A stretch of DNA of 64,000 nt from Comamonas testosteroni TK102 (GTDB taxonomy: Bacteria > Pseudomonadota > Gammaproteobacteria > Burkholderiales > Burkholderiaceae_C). Of this stretch, positions 27,924 through 36,818 are shown piece by piece. Within the stretch, counting starts at the first letter, position 1, and each line of letters opens with the position of its first letter. The notes beneath the pieces were generated by a model. That model was not told where the DNA came from, did no database searches, and saw only the letters and a list, made by a program, of their open reading frames with translations. The position numbers and the translations under genes are program-made. The stretch spans positions 2,232,001 to 2,296,000 of the forward strand of contig NZ_CP006704.1 in NCBI RefSeq assembly GCF_000739375.1, written 5' to 3'.

Positions 27924-29224
27924 AGCTCGCTCCTGTCCCCTCTACCGCGCAGGGCATGCCCGAGGTGCCGGTGCTGGCCATCCCTGAGAAGCTGGCCGGC
28001 ATCTGGGATTCCAGGCGCTACAAGGTCATGCACGGCGGGCGCGGCGGCGGTAAGTCGTGGACCGTGGCGGCCGTACTGCTGGTGATGGCTGCCAGCCGGC
28101 CCCTGCGTGTGCTCTGCACCCGGGAGATTCAGAAGTCCATCAAGCAGTCGGTGCACCAGTTGCTCAAGGATGTGATCGCGCGGCTGAACCTGCACGCCTT
28201 CTTCGAGGTGCTGGAAACCGAGGTGCGCGGCATCCATGGCTCGCTGTTTCTGTTTTCGGGCCTGCAGAGCCACACCGTGGACTCCATCAAGTCCTTCGAG
28301 GGCTGCGACATCGTGTGGGTGGAAGAAGCCCATGGCGTAAGCAAGAAGTCCTGGGACACTCTGATCCCGACGATTCGGAAGGAAGGCAGCGAGATATGGC
28401 TGACCCTGAATCCGGACATGGAGACGGATGAAACCTACCAGCGCTTCATCGCCGCGCCCAGCGCCGATACCTGGGTGGTCGAGATCAACTGGCGCGACAA
28501 CCCCTGGTTTCCGCGCGTGCTGGATGAGGAGCGGCGCAAGGCCAAGCGCACCATGCTGGCCGACGACTACGCCCATATCTGGGAAGGCAAGGCGCGGCGT
28601 GTGGCCGCTGGCGCGATCTACCGCCATGAGATGGAGTCGGTCTATCTGGACAACCGGGCGCGCGACGTTCCCTATGACCCGACGCTGCCTGTGCACACGG
28701 TCTGGGATCTGGGGTGGAACGATGCCATGAGCATCGCCCTGGTGCAGCGCGGCCCCCAGGATGTGCGAATCATCGGCCACATCGAGGACAGCCACCGCAC
28801 GCTGGATTGGTACGTGGCCAAGCTGGAGAAGCTGCCTTATCGCTGGGGAACGGACTATCTGCCGCATGACGGCAAGACCAGGAATTTCCAGACCGGCAAG
28901 AGCACGGAGCAGCTGCTGCGAGAGCTGGGCCGGCGCTCGGTCATGGTGCAGCCGCGCGCCACGGATGTGGAAGAGGGCATCAAGCAAGTCCGCATGCTGA
29001 TGCCGCGCTGCTACTTCGATGCGACCAAGACCGCGCGACTGCTGGAGTGCCTGAAGCGCTACCAGCGGCGCATTCATGCCGTCACCCATGAGCCCATGGC
29101 TGGAGCTATAGCGGTTCGCTCGATCATTGATGATGGGCTTGAAACGACCCAAAGAAGACTCTGGGCAGAACATCACGCGCTTCGCCGGAGCGAAACTTGT
29201 CCGCCGATGCTCTCAAGGGCGTGA
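27920..29224 (+). pseudogene. Phage terminase large subunit, 3'-truncated
   Basis: Packaging ATPase/nuclease. The Walker A is GGRGGGKS (residue ~38-45), the Walker B acidic pair is DIVWVEEAHG, and the coupling motif is LTLNPDMETDE. The nuclease acidic residues include DLGWNDAMS. Family identity holds to about 29095 (HAVTHEP), just before the usual HDEYSHGADAFRY end; the last ~40 codons are unrelated. The gene is therefore broken by a junction that also removed the rest of the phage structural genes. Confidence 0.82.
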
Positions 29225-29460
29225 CACATCCCATACGCATAACAGTCATCGGCAAGGAACACTTCAAAGATTTCCCGGGCGGCAATTTTCTTCACCACGT
29301 TCTTCGCTTCTGCGTGGGACATGGGAGTGCTCAGTTGTAGTGATCGCATGAACAGTTTTTCCACGTAGCCTCCCATGCCGGGAAACCATGAAGTGGTTTG
29401 ATCCCATCCCATGACTACCAACGTGCATGAACATGAATGAATTTTTTTGGAAGTAGTCAT
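29173..29460 (-). CDS. Small hypothetical protein, possibly ClpS/L7-L12-like fold
   Basis: 95 residues from ATG 29460. A first strand (CSCTLVVMGW), a helix (GYVEKLFMRSLQLSTPMSHA), a second helix (EAKNVVKKIAAREIFEVFLA) and a final helix-strand (HALESIGGQVSLRR) suggest the beta-alpha-alpha-beta-like arrangement seen in ClpS and the L7/L12 C-terminal domain. This is pattern recognition only. It overlaps the broken 3' end of the terminase frame, marking the non-phage side of the junction. Longer starts (29517) are possible. Confidence 0.45.
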   Translation of the reverse strand: MTTSKKIHSCSCTLVVMGWDQTTSWFPGMGGYVEKLFMRSLQLSTPMSHAEAKNVVKKIAAREIFEVFLADDCYAYGMCHALESIGGQVSLRRSA

Positions 29461-29745
29461 TTGGAAGCCTGGTTGCAACTGATCCGCGACTGTCGCTGAG
29501 CGACCAATGAGCGACATTCAAGCGCATGGACTGGCCGCCCGGAAGCGGTCCTTCATTCGATGAGGACGAATGGGAGCGCTATCGCTGGCGCCGGGGTCGG
29601 CCTGTGAGAGTCCTGACCGAGCTCACCTTCCTGCTCGGCAGTGGCGGGCGCTCTTGTTCCTCCATGGCTGGTCGACGCGGCACGAAATCGGGTCAATCCC
29701 TAGGGATCAGATAGCGCCCTCAGTGAGGCCGCGGATGTCCAGGAT

Positions 29746-30132
29746 TCAACACGCAAACTGTGGTGCGGCGCCGGGCTTGCCGGCCTCGACCCATGCCAGC
29801 TTCTCGGTCAGGAAGGTCAGGGCTGCATCGAGTTCCGTGCGCTGCGACTGCAACTTGCCGATCTGGTCTCGCAGCACCTGAGCTGTACGCACCGCTGACT
29901 TCGCCCCCTGCCGATATTCGCGGTTGAGCGCGGCGATCTCGCTCAGCGAATAGCCCAGCGACTTCTGGAGCTGGATCATCCGGACCGCCGTCACATCGTC
30001 GGCCGAGAACACCTGGTAGGGATTGCTGCCGCCGAGCACGCCGCGCCGGGGCTTCAGCAGGCCCTTGCCCACGTAGAAGCGGACCGTTTCGGGCGACAGC
30101 CCCGTCTCTTTCGCGAATTCCGACAACAGCAT
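29746..30132 (-). CDS. MerR-family transcriptional regulator
   Basis: 128 residues. N-terminal winged helix (LLSEFAKETGLSPETVRFYV, then GKGLLKPRR), a central coiled-coil helix and a short C-terminal effector region ending in a single cysteine (FAC). No metal-binding Cys set like MerR/CueR, so it resembles the MerR regulators paired with aldo/keto reductases that respond to electrophiles. It is divergent from the reductase, with a promoter of MerR architecture between them. Confidence 0.9.
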   Translation of the reverse strand: MLLSEFAKETGLSPETVRFYVGKGLLKPRRGVLGGSNPYQVFSADDVTAVRMIQLQKSLGYSLSEIAALNREYRQGAKSAVRTAQVLRDQIGKLQSQRTELDAALTFLTEKLAWVEAGKPGAAPQFAC

Positions 30133-30141
30133 GCGGCCTCC

Positions 30142-30172
30142 TTGACCTCGTAGTGCACTACGTCCTTATAAC
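30142..30172 (+). promoter_or_regulatory. MerR-type promoter for the aldo/keto reductase gene
   Basis: -35 TTGACC (30142-30147) and -10 TATAAC (30167-30172) are separated by 19 bp, the overlong spacer activated by MerR proteins. The spacer holds a perfect 14-bp palindrome CGTAGTGCACTACG (30149-30162), the likely operator. Confidence 0.85.
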
Positions 30173-30201
30173 AGCGTCTTCTTCAATCTGGAATCAACGA
30201 C

Positions 30202-31185
30202 ATGCCATCTCCTCTCTCACCACTGCCGCGTGTTCCTCTGGGTGTGGACGGTCCCCTGGTGGGCATCCAGGGCCTCGGATGCATGGGCATGAGCGAGTTC
30301 TACGGTGCCACGGACACGTCAGAAGCAAGCGCGACCCTGGAGCAGGCCCTGGCCTTGGGGGTCACGCTGTTCGATACCGCGGACATGTACGGTCTGGGCG
30401 CCAATGAATCGTTCCTCGCGCCTTTCGTGAAGGCGAATCGGCGGCGCGTGGTGATCGCCACCAAGTTCGGCTACACACGCTCCGTGGAGCAACCCGATGA
30501 CTGGAGTCTGAGCAATCGCCCCGAGTACATCCGGCAGGCTGTCGACCAATCACTTCTGCGCCTCGGAATCGAGACGATCGACCTCTACTACATGCACCGC
30601 CGCACGCCGGATGTGCCGTTGGAGGACTCGATCGGCGCCATGGAAGAGCTGGTGAAGGCCGGCAAGGTGCGTGCGCTTGGCCTGTGCGAGGCCAGCGCCG
30701 ATGAGCTGCGCGCTGCGCATGCGATCCACCCCATCGCTGCGCTGCAGTCCGAGTGGTCGGTGTTCAGTCGGCAGATCGAGCAGGAGATCGTGCCCCTGGC
30801 ATCGTCACTGGGTGTCACGATCGTGCCCTACGCGCCCTTGAGTCGGGGCCTGCTGACGGGGGCCGCTTTCGGTCAGCGGCTGGGTGCCGACGATTTCCGC
30901 CGAAACTTCCCGAGGTTCCAACCGGAAAACCAGGCGGCGAATGCACAACTGGTGGCGACGCTGGACGAATTGGCGCAGGCGCGGGGCATCTCCACAGCCC
31001 AACTTGCACTCGCCTGGCTCCAAACGCGCGCCAGGCAGTTGGACGTGACCGCCGTGCCTATCCCCGGAACGCGTCGCAGGACACGCCTACTGGAAAACGT
31101 GGAGGCGGCCACCATGGCGCTCGACGACCAGGAGATGGCAGCGATCGAACCGCTGGCGGTAGCCGTCCAGGGTATTTCGCTCTGA
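30202..31185 (+). CDS. Aldo/keto reductase
   Basis: NADPH-dependent carbonyl reductase, 327 residues, of the YajO/PLDZ-like branch. Catalytic tetrad features: Asp and Tyr in FDTADMYG (residues ~57-64), Lys in VIATKFGY, and His in DLYYMHRR. The C-terminal nucleotide-binding region includes VPIPGTRRRTRLLENVEA. It likely detoxifies reactive aldehydes. Divergent MerR gene and the 19-bp-spacer promoter indicate induced expression. Confidence 0.93.
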   Translation: MPSPLSPLPRVPLGVDGPLVGIQGLGCMGMSEFYGATDTSEASATLEQALALGVTLFDTADMYGLGANESFLAPFVKANRRRVVIATKFGYTRSVEQPDDWSLSNRPEYIRQAVDQSLLRLGIETIDLYYMHRRTPDVPLEDSIGAMEELVKAGKVRALGLCEASADELRAAHAIHPIAALQSEWSVFSRQIEQEIVPLASSLGVTIVPYAPLSRGLLTGAAFGQRLGADDFRRNFPRFQPENQAANAQLVATLDELAQARGISTAQLALAWLQTRARQLDVTAVPIPGTRRRTRLLENVEAATMALDDQEMAAIEPLAVAVQGISL

Positions 31186-31215
31186 GTCTGTAAGGCAATG
31201 CGCGCCTCGTCCGCC

Positions 31216-31245
31216 TTGACGGCCATCGGATTAAAGAGTTAATAT
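31216..31245 (+). promoter_or_regulatory. Putative promoter/operator of the TetR-epimerase pair
   Basis: TTGACG (31216-31221) and TAATAT (31240-31245) are 18 bp apart. An inverted repeat ATTAA-AGAG-TTAAT (31230-31243) overlaps the -10 box, a natural site for autorepression by the TetR gene that follows. Confidence 0.45.
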
Positions 31246-31273
31246 CCATCCGGTCGGAAATAAAAGGACAGGC

Positions 31274-31861
31274 ATGGGACGAACGCGCGTAATTGACCCG
31301 GACAAACTGCTGGACGCCGCAGAAGCGGTCGTTGCCCGGGACGGTCCGTCGAAGCTGACGCTCGAGTCCGTGGCCGCCGAGGCTGGCGTCAGCAAGGCCA
31401 GCGTGGTGTACGACCACAAGACCAAGCAGGCACTGATCGAGGCACTGGTTCGACGCGCACTGGCGCGCGACAACGACTTCAACGCCGCGGCGGCCGAGCG
31501 CCTTGGCGATACCGATGCCCGAGTGGTTCGCGGGCGCATCGCTGCGGCTGCCGATCCTCTGCCCCCCGCACAACGGGCGGTGGCGCTGAGCCTGTGCGCC
31601 GCGCTCGCCCAGGACGCGGGCCTGCGCGAGTGCATGCAGGCCAATCAAGCCGCTGTCATCGAGGCGGTTCAGCGCGACGCGGCGCAACCGCGAAGCGCGC
31701 TGATCGCCTACTTGGCCCTGGAGGGGCTCAAACTGCTTGAGAGCCTGGACTTTCACACCTTCCCGACGGCGCAGCGCGATCGGCTGCTGCGCGAGATCGA
31801 AGCCTTGGTCGATCCGCCCGCTCTGCTCGATCCAGCGACGGCATCTCGCCGTCGTCGCTGA
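31274..31861 (+). CDS. TetR-family transcriptional regulator
   Basis: 195 residues. The N-terminal HTH (LDAAEAVVARDGPSKLTLES, then VAAEAGVSKASVVYDHKTKQ) is complete; the C-terminal ligand domain is Ala-rich and divergent. It starts just downstream of a putative self-operator. It is followed 87 bp later by an NAD-dependent epimerase-type gene on the same strand, its likely target along with itself. Confidence 0.9.
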   Translation: MGRTRVIDPDKLLDAAEAVVARDGPSKLTLESVAAEAGVSKASVVYDHKTKQALIEALVRRALARDNDFNAAAAERLGDTDARVVRGRIAAAADPLPPAQRAVALSLCAALAQDAGLRECMQANQAAVIEAVQRDAAQPRSALIAYLALEGLKLLESLDFHTFPTAQRDRLLREIEALVDPPALLDPATASRRRR

Positions 31862-31948
31862 CCTTCTTCTGCACTCGCTGACCGTCATTCCTGCGGGCCG
31901 ACGCACGGGCCTGCTGACTTTTCACGCCTGTACGAACCATACCAAGCC

Positions 31949-32974
31949 ATGACTACACCTGTTTCTGGATTACCCGCGACCCTGTCCACGCCGTTGCCAA
32001 CCCGCCTGTTCCTGACGGGCGGCAGTGGCTATGTCGGTAGAAACCTGATCCGGCACTTCGTCGGTCTGCAGGTCGAGGTGGTCGCTCTCGTGCGCAGCCC
32101 GGGGGCGCGTCGTACCGTGCAGGCCCTGGGTGCGACACCCTTCGAAGGAGACCTGTTCGCTTCAAATCTGGCAGAAGGCATGCAAGGATGCCAGGCGCTC
32201 ATTCACGCGGCGGCGAACACCGACCATGGCCCGGCCCACGCTGCCCAGCGTCGCACCAACGTCGATGGCACTCGCGCAGTCTTCGCCGCTGCCGCTCAGG
32301 CGGGCGTGCGGCGGGCCGTGCATCTCAGCACGGAGTCCGTACTGCTGGATGGTCGGCCCCTGGTCAACGCAGATGAGCGTCGGCCCTACCCGAATCGTCC
32401 TGTTGGGGGCTATTCGGCTACCAAGGCGGAGGCGGAGCAGGTGGCCTTGGGCGCGCTCGCCCAGGGTATCGATGTCACCATCGTGCGACCCCGCTTCATC
32501 TGGGGACGTGATGACACCACGGCATTGCCTCAGCTGCTCCGGGCGGTCGATTCCGGGCAGTTTGCCTGGATCGATGGCGGTCACTACCAGACTTCGACCA
32601 CCCACATCGCCAACCTAGCCCACGGTATCGAACGGGCATTGCTCAAGGGCCAAGCTGGGGCCTGTTACTTCATTTCCGACGCTGAACCGGTGGAGTTCCG
32701 CAGCTTCATCAGCGCGCTGCTGAAGACCCAGGGGCGTAGCGCTCCGGACAAGGCCATTCCCGGTTGGGTGGTGCATGCCGTGGCACGTGTCGGTGAGTGT
32801 TTGGCTTCACTGACCGGGAACCGTTGGCGTCCGCCAGTGACCCGGCAATCTCTGGCACCGTCGGCTGTCGAAGTCACGCTGAACATCGACAAGGCTCGTC
32901 ATGAGTTGGGCTACGAGCCTCCATTGAGTCGAGCCCAGGGACTTGCTGAGCTCATGAATTACGACCAAAGGTGA
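31949..32974 (+). CDS. NAD(P)-dependent epimerase / 3-beta-HSD-like extended SDR
   Basis: 341 residues. Rossmann motif GGSGYVG at residues 24-30 and the catalytic Y155-x3-K159 pair in YSATK with an upstream HLSTES serine. The later region (FISDAEPVEFRSFISALL) resembles sterol/flavonoid-type reductases of the extended SDR family rather than sugar epimerases. The substrate is unknown. Position after TetR suggests inducible detoxification or steroid/terpenoid transformation, which is inference. Confidence 0.88.
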   Translation: MTTPVSGLPATLSTPLPTRLFLTGGSGYVGRNLIRHFVGLQVEVVALVRSPGARRTVQALGATPFEGDLFASNLAEGMQGCQALIHAAANTDHGPAHAAQRRTNVDGTRAVFAAAAQAGVRRAVHLSTESVLLDGRPLVNADERRPYPNRPVGGYSATKAEAEQVALGALAQGIDVTIVRPRFIWGRDDTTALPQLLRAVDSGQFAWIDGGHYQTSTTHIANLAHGIERALLKGQAGACYFISDAEPVEFRSFISALLKTQGRSAPDKAIPGWVVHAVARVGECLASLTGNRWRPPVTRQSLAPSAVEVTLNIDKARHELGYEPPLSRAQGLAELMNYDQR

Positions 32975-33490
32975 GTCGGCGAACTCGGCCATTTCGACCC
33001 TGCCTGTGGCTCCAGCGCCCGCTGCAGCAGCGACTGAGGCACTAGCGTCTACCATCGCGGCTCAGTCATTGGCTTGCACAGTCGAACTGTCGAGGGTATT
33101 TGCAGTGCAAGCGCATGCGTCTTCATATACCTGCCACTCGCGAACGGCAGCAAATGGCCGAAACCGGGCCTAGCTACCTGTGGGCGCAGCACCGTAAAGC
33201 TGACATTCGGGGCTGCGCCTTGAGAGTCCGGTTGAGGATAGGCAGCCAATGGGTGCGGGCCGTCGTCAGTCGGCCAGAAGCTGTCGTCCGGCGCGTGGCC
33301 GCGAACGGCAGGTCCACGCTGAGAGCCGTCATCGACTTCTGGCTGTTTGATGTCGGCCGATGCAGACACCAACTTAGCGAGGCGCTTTGCCTGAATTCCA
33401 ACTGTGCAAATTGCCACGCCAAACCAAACCTCTCGCTGAGGTACCAGTTGGCTGCCCCCGAGGGTAAATTCAAAGGCTAGGAAGAATCGA
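32975..33490. other. Intergenic stretch without a recognisable gene
   Basis: About 515 bp. Only short frames are open on both strands and none resembles a protein family. Motifs such as AGCTGACATTCGG and TCAGTCGGCCAGAAGCTGTC appear in the middle; I see no terminator or tRNA. Confidence 0.5.
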
Positions 33491-33808
33491 TCATGAAGAA
33501 ATTTCTTCGATTTCGAGTATCTCGCAGTCTGGTGCGGATTCTGCAATGCTCGAGCAAACGTCGTTCGCGTCGAGCCCCCATCGTTTCTGTTCACTCATGA
33601 GGCCCACTCGATGGTTCACCAACATTAAACGGAACAGTGCCAAACGGCCGAGGTTCTTACGTGGCACCGCACAGAGCGTAGTGTGGGCGTCGGAGTCTGG
33701 CAGTACCAAGCAGCTATCGCCTGCTTCGATTACTTGCAGCTGGCTACCTTTAGCGAAAAATCTTCCCTCTACCTGTATGTCCCTTAGGACTTGCATCATG
33801 GAGTGCAT
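33491..33808 (-). CDS. Hypothetical protein (about 105 residues)
   Basis: Product begins MMQVLRDIQVEGRFFAKGSQ and contains alternating hydrophobic strands (LQVIEAGDSCLVLPD) suggestive of a small beta-rich fold, then an acidic C-terminus (ILEIEEISS). It is 16 bp downstream of the quinone-reductase-like gene on the same strand and may be the last gene of that operon. No family recognised. Start uncertain among three nearby ATG codons. Confidence 0.42.
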   Translation of the reverse strand: MHSMMQVLRDIQVEGRFFAKGSQLQVIEAGDSCLVLPDSDAHTTLCAVPRKNLGRLALFRLMLVNHRVGLMSEQKRWGLDANDVCSSIAESAPDCEILEIEEISS

Positions 33809-33824
33809 TGTTTTTTATGCGTTT

Positions 33825-34826
33825 CTATTGCATCCGCACTACGACTTTGCCTTTGGCGCGTCCTTGGGACAAGTACTCAAGGGCCTGCTTCGCTTGATCG
33901 AACGGAAACACTTTGTCTACAACCGGATGGATATGACCGGCGTCAAGAAGCGCGCCAATTGCGTCCAACTGCTCGCCGTCAGGTCGCACGAATAGAAACG
34001 AGTAGTCCATGTCCTTCTTTGCTGCCATGCGGATGATCTTTCTGCTCATGAGGCCAAAGATCAGTCTGAGAGCGAAGTTCAACTTGCGGGCTTGTGCAAA
34101 TGCAGCGTCCAGCGGACCAATCAGCGAAATTATCTTGCCGCCGGATTTGAGGATGCCAATCGACTTCTCCAATGCATCCCCGCGGATCGTTACCAATACC
34201 ACGTTGTATCCTCGCAGTACCTCTTCAAACTCCTGCTTTTTGTAGTCAATCACATCTTCCGCGCCCAGGCTCTTGACCAGCGCAACGTTGGCGGTACTTG
34301 TGGTCGTTGCTACATAGGCACCGAGGTGCTTGGCCAACTGGATTGCAAACGTGCCGATACCGCCCGAGCCTGCAGGGATAAATACTCTGTGGCCTGTTTG
34401 CACGTTGGCACGTTCTTTCAGAGCTTGCCAGGAAGTCAACCCAACCATAGGCACAGACGCTGCCTGCACGAAGTCGAGATTGGCAGGTTTGCGTGCAGCC
34501 AGATGTTGGGGAACTACTGCAAACTCGGCGAGTGATCCAGTGCCTTGATCAAAGATGCTGGCAAAGACCTCGTCGCCCGGCTTGAAGCGGGTAACACTGC
34601 TCCCCACTGCGACCACCACTCCGGCCAGGTCGCTGCCCATGACGGCGGGAAGCTGGAACTTCAGCACGGGCTTGAACATTCCCGTCGTGATCATCTTGTC
34701 GATAGGGTTTAAGCCTGCTGCATGCACCTCAACCAGCATTTCATCGGGTCGAAGCGTTGGGCGAGGCACCTCGGTGATGCCGATCTCTGGGGTCTTGCCG
34801 TAGCGCTTAAATGTGAGGGCTTTCAT
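33825..34826 (-). CDS. NADP-dependent quinone oxidoreductase-like MDR protein
   Basis: Medium-chain dehydrogenase/reductase of 333 residues. GroES-like N-terminal domain (AAGLNPIDKM, GSDLAGVVVAVGS, FKPGDEVFA) without the structural-zinc cysteine cluster, and a Rossmann domain with AGSGGIGTFAIQLAKHLGA (residue ~152) and SLGAEDVIDYK. This is the zeta-crystallin/quinone reductase pattern. It is likely co-transcribed with the hydrolase, SDR and old yellow enzyme genes upstream, all minus strand. Confidence 0.9.
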   Translation of the reverse strand: MKALTFKRYGKTPEIGITEVPRPTLRPDEMLVEVHAAGLNPIDKMITTGMFKPVLKFQLPAVMGSDLAGVVVAVGSSVTRFKPGDEVFASIFDQGTGSLAEFAVVPQHLAARKPANLDFVQAASVPMVGLTSWQALKERANVQTGHRVFIPAGSGGIGTFAIQLAKHLGAYVATTTSTANVALVKSLGAEDVIDYKKQEFEEVLRGYNVVLVTIRGDALEKSIGILKSGGKIISLIGPLDAAFAQARKLNFALRLIFGLMSRKIIRMAAKKDMDYSFLFVRPDGEQLDAIGALLDAGHIHPVVDKVFPFDQAKQALEYLSQGRAKGKVVVRMQ

Positions 34827-34932
34827 GATGTTCCTGCTTGTGTGTTACGAAGGCGGCCATGCGCAAGTGCCTTGTGTCGCCCCATAGTCAGCCCCTGCTT
34901 TGTTGTGTCGCTCCGGAGCCGTTGTTCAGCTA

Positions 34933-35895
34933 TTACTGTGCGAGGAAGGCAAGAGCCTTGGACACAAAGTCCTCGTGATACTGGAATACACCACCGTGAC
35001 CCGCATCGGGATAAATGACCAGCTCACTGTTGCGCAGGCGTTTGGCCAAGTCGTAGGTGTTGCTGGTGGGTACCATCCGGTCGTGATCACCGTTTGCCAC
35101 AAGCACTGGCTGCTTGATCACCGACAGGTCGACTGCTGGTTTTTCGCCCCAAGCCTTGAGCGCCTGCAGCTGCGCCATATACGCGCCAAAGCTGATAGCC
35201 CTGTCGCGATTCTCTGAGCGCTCCTGCAATCGTTGAAGGAAGGCCTTGCCAGCCGCAATGCCGTTCGGCGTGCGTGTGAAGAACAGGAACTGCTTGGGGT
35301 CTTGGCCGCTGAAGATCGCACGCAAGAGGTCATAGTTCGCAACGCCTGCCACCGAACTGATGCCTGGGCCACCTGCAGGACCTGTGCCCGCCAGAATCAG
35401 CTTGCGCACCAGCTGTGGCTGCTTGAGGACGATCTCCTGGGCGATCATCCCGCCCATGGAGAAGCCCAAAAGATCGATCTGTTGAAACCCCTTGGCCTTG
35501 ATAAAGGTAGTAGCGTCATCGGCCATCTGCTCAATCGAGTTGGCAGCTGACCCCGTGGATGCGCCTACCCCCCGATTGTCGAACGCGATGACGTGATGCT
35601 TTGCGGCAAGGCCGTCTACGACACGGGGGTCCCAGTTGTCCAGGACCGCAGCTAGATGCACGAGGAGTATTACAGGCGTTCCGCCGTTCTCCCGGCCCAG
35701 CTCGCGGTAGGCGTAGTCCACGTCGTTTGCGGAAACCACTTGGGTCGGAACATTCTTCCACTGCGTTGCAGGAGTGCCGTTGCTCTTGATCTCCATATTG
35801 CTTGATGTGGCCAAATCTGCGGCCGATGCGTATGGCAGAAACAGCGTTGCAAGCGCTGCGAGCCAGTACGCTCGCACTTTGGACTCGTAGAACAT
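34933..35895 (-). CDS. Secreted alpha/beta hydrolase
   Basis: 320 residues with a signal peptide (residues 1-25, ending YASAAD), so it acts in the periplasm. Catalytic triad: nucleophile S146 in GFSMGG, Asp near 270 in NGDHDRMVP, and His near 300 in PDAGHGG. The oxyanion region reads VHLAAVLDNWDPRV, where most relatives have HG. Likely an esterase or epoxide/haloalkane-type hydrolase. It lies 27 bp after the SDR gene and about 100 bp before the quinone reductase gene. Confidence 0.87.
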   Translation of the reverse strand: MFYESKVRAYWLAALATLFLPYASAADLATSSNMEIKSNGTPATQWKNVPTQVVSANDVDYAYRELGRENGGTPVILLVHLAAVLDNWDPRVVDGLAAKHHVIAFDNRGVGASTGSAANSIEQMADDATTFIKAKGFQQIDLLGFSMGGMIAQEIVLKQPQLVRKLILAGTGPAGGPGISSVAGVANYDLLRAIFSGQDPKQFLFFTRTPNGIAAGKAFLQRLQERSENRDRAISFGAYMAQLQALKAWGEKPAVDLSVIKQPVLVANGDHDRMVPTSNTYDLAKRLRNSELVIYPDAGHGGVFQYHEDFVSKALAFLAQ

Positions 35896-35922
35896 ATCGT
35901 CTCCGTTAGATGGTCAAAACGC

Positions 35923-36711
35923 TCAGGCCTGCGGCAGGTAGCGCTCAGCGGCATGCGCTTGACGGATTTCGGACATCAGTCCTTGTCGCGCCTGCTCCAG
36001 CTCGTCCCAACGCTCTGCGACATGTAGGGGCGGAATCGTCACCAGCTCCTTGCGATCAAAGCCTACGAGTGCAGCATCAACCAGTTCGTTGACATCCATC
36101 ACCTCTGGCAGAGAGTTGATATCCATGCCAGCGCGGCTCCAAATTTCCGTGCGGGTTGCAGCAGGCAGTACGGCTTGCACATAGATTCCCTTGGACCCTA
36201 GTTCCAAATTCAGACCTTGTGAGAGAAACAGTACAAATGCCTTGGTCGCACCATAAATAGTCATGCCTAGCTCGGGAGCAAAGCCAACAACCGAGCCGAT
36301 GTTGACGATGGAGCCCTTGCCTTCCTGAGCAAAGCGCGCAGCGACTGCTGCAGCGAGGCGCGTGGGCGCCGTGGTGTTGAGCATTACCAGACGGTCAATG
36401 CTCTGCGCGTTCTGTTGGATGAAGGCTCCGGACTGGCCCATGCCAGCGTTGTTGATCAGAATCCCGATCGACGTGTCTTCGCGCAGACGAGACTCGATCT
36501 CAGCCAGGTCTTCCTGCTGTGTAAGGTCGGCTTGAATCACGTCTATGGTGACCTTGGTCTCTTCGCGCAAGCGGGAGGCTAGGAGGTCCATGCGAGCTTT
36601 ATCGCGGGCAACCATGACGAGGTTGTGGCCACGGCGGGCAAAGCGTTCAGCGTAGGTGGCCCCGATCCCGGAAGATGCACCGGTGATCAAGGCTGTAGGC
36701 AGATTAGTCAT
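35923..36711 (-). CDS. Short-chain dehydrogenase/reductase
   Basis: 262 residues, classical SDR. Cofactor motif TGASSGIG (10-17) with the following arginine-rich loop (ARDKAR) favouring NADP; NNAG at 87-90; catalytic S140, Y153, K157. The C-terminal part fits a DltE/YqjQ-like subgroup. It lies downstream of the old yellow enzyme gene by ~107 bp and upstream of the hydrolase gene by 27 bp, part of a redox operon. Confidence 0.92.
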   Translation of the reverse strand: MTNLPTALITGASSGIGATYAERFARRGHNLVMVARDKARMDLLASRLREETKVTIDVIQADLTQQEDLAEIESRLREDTSIGILINNAGMGQSGAFIQQNAQSIDRLVMLNTTAPTRLAAAVAARFAQEGKGSIVNIGSVVGFAPELGMTIYGATKAFVLFLSQGLNLELGSKGIYVQAVLPAATRTEIWSRAGMDINSLPEVMDVNELVDAALVGFDRKELVTIPPLHVAERWDELEQARQGLMSEIRQAHAAERYLPQA

Positions 36712-36818
36712 AGTTTTATATCCAGAAGTGGTTTGGAAAGATCAAGGGGTAGACGCGCGGTCCGGTGGTCTGTTGTCCATCGAGGAACAGAGCGGTCTCC
36801 TGTTGGAGGCACTGGTGA

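Noticed and set aside
29526..29714. Plus-strand 62-codon frame MDWPPGSGPSFDEDEWERYR
   Set aside because: No family, no clear ribosome site, and composition like random GC-rich sequence.
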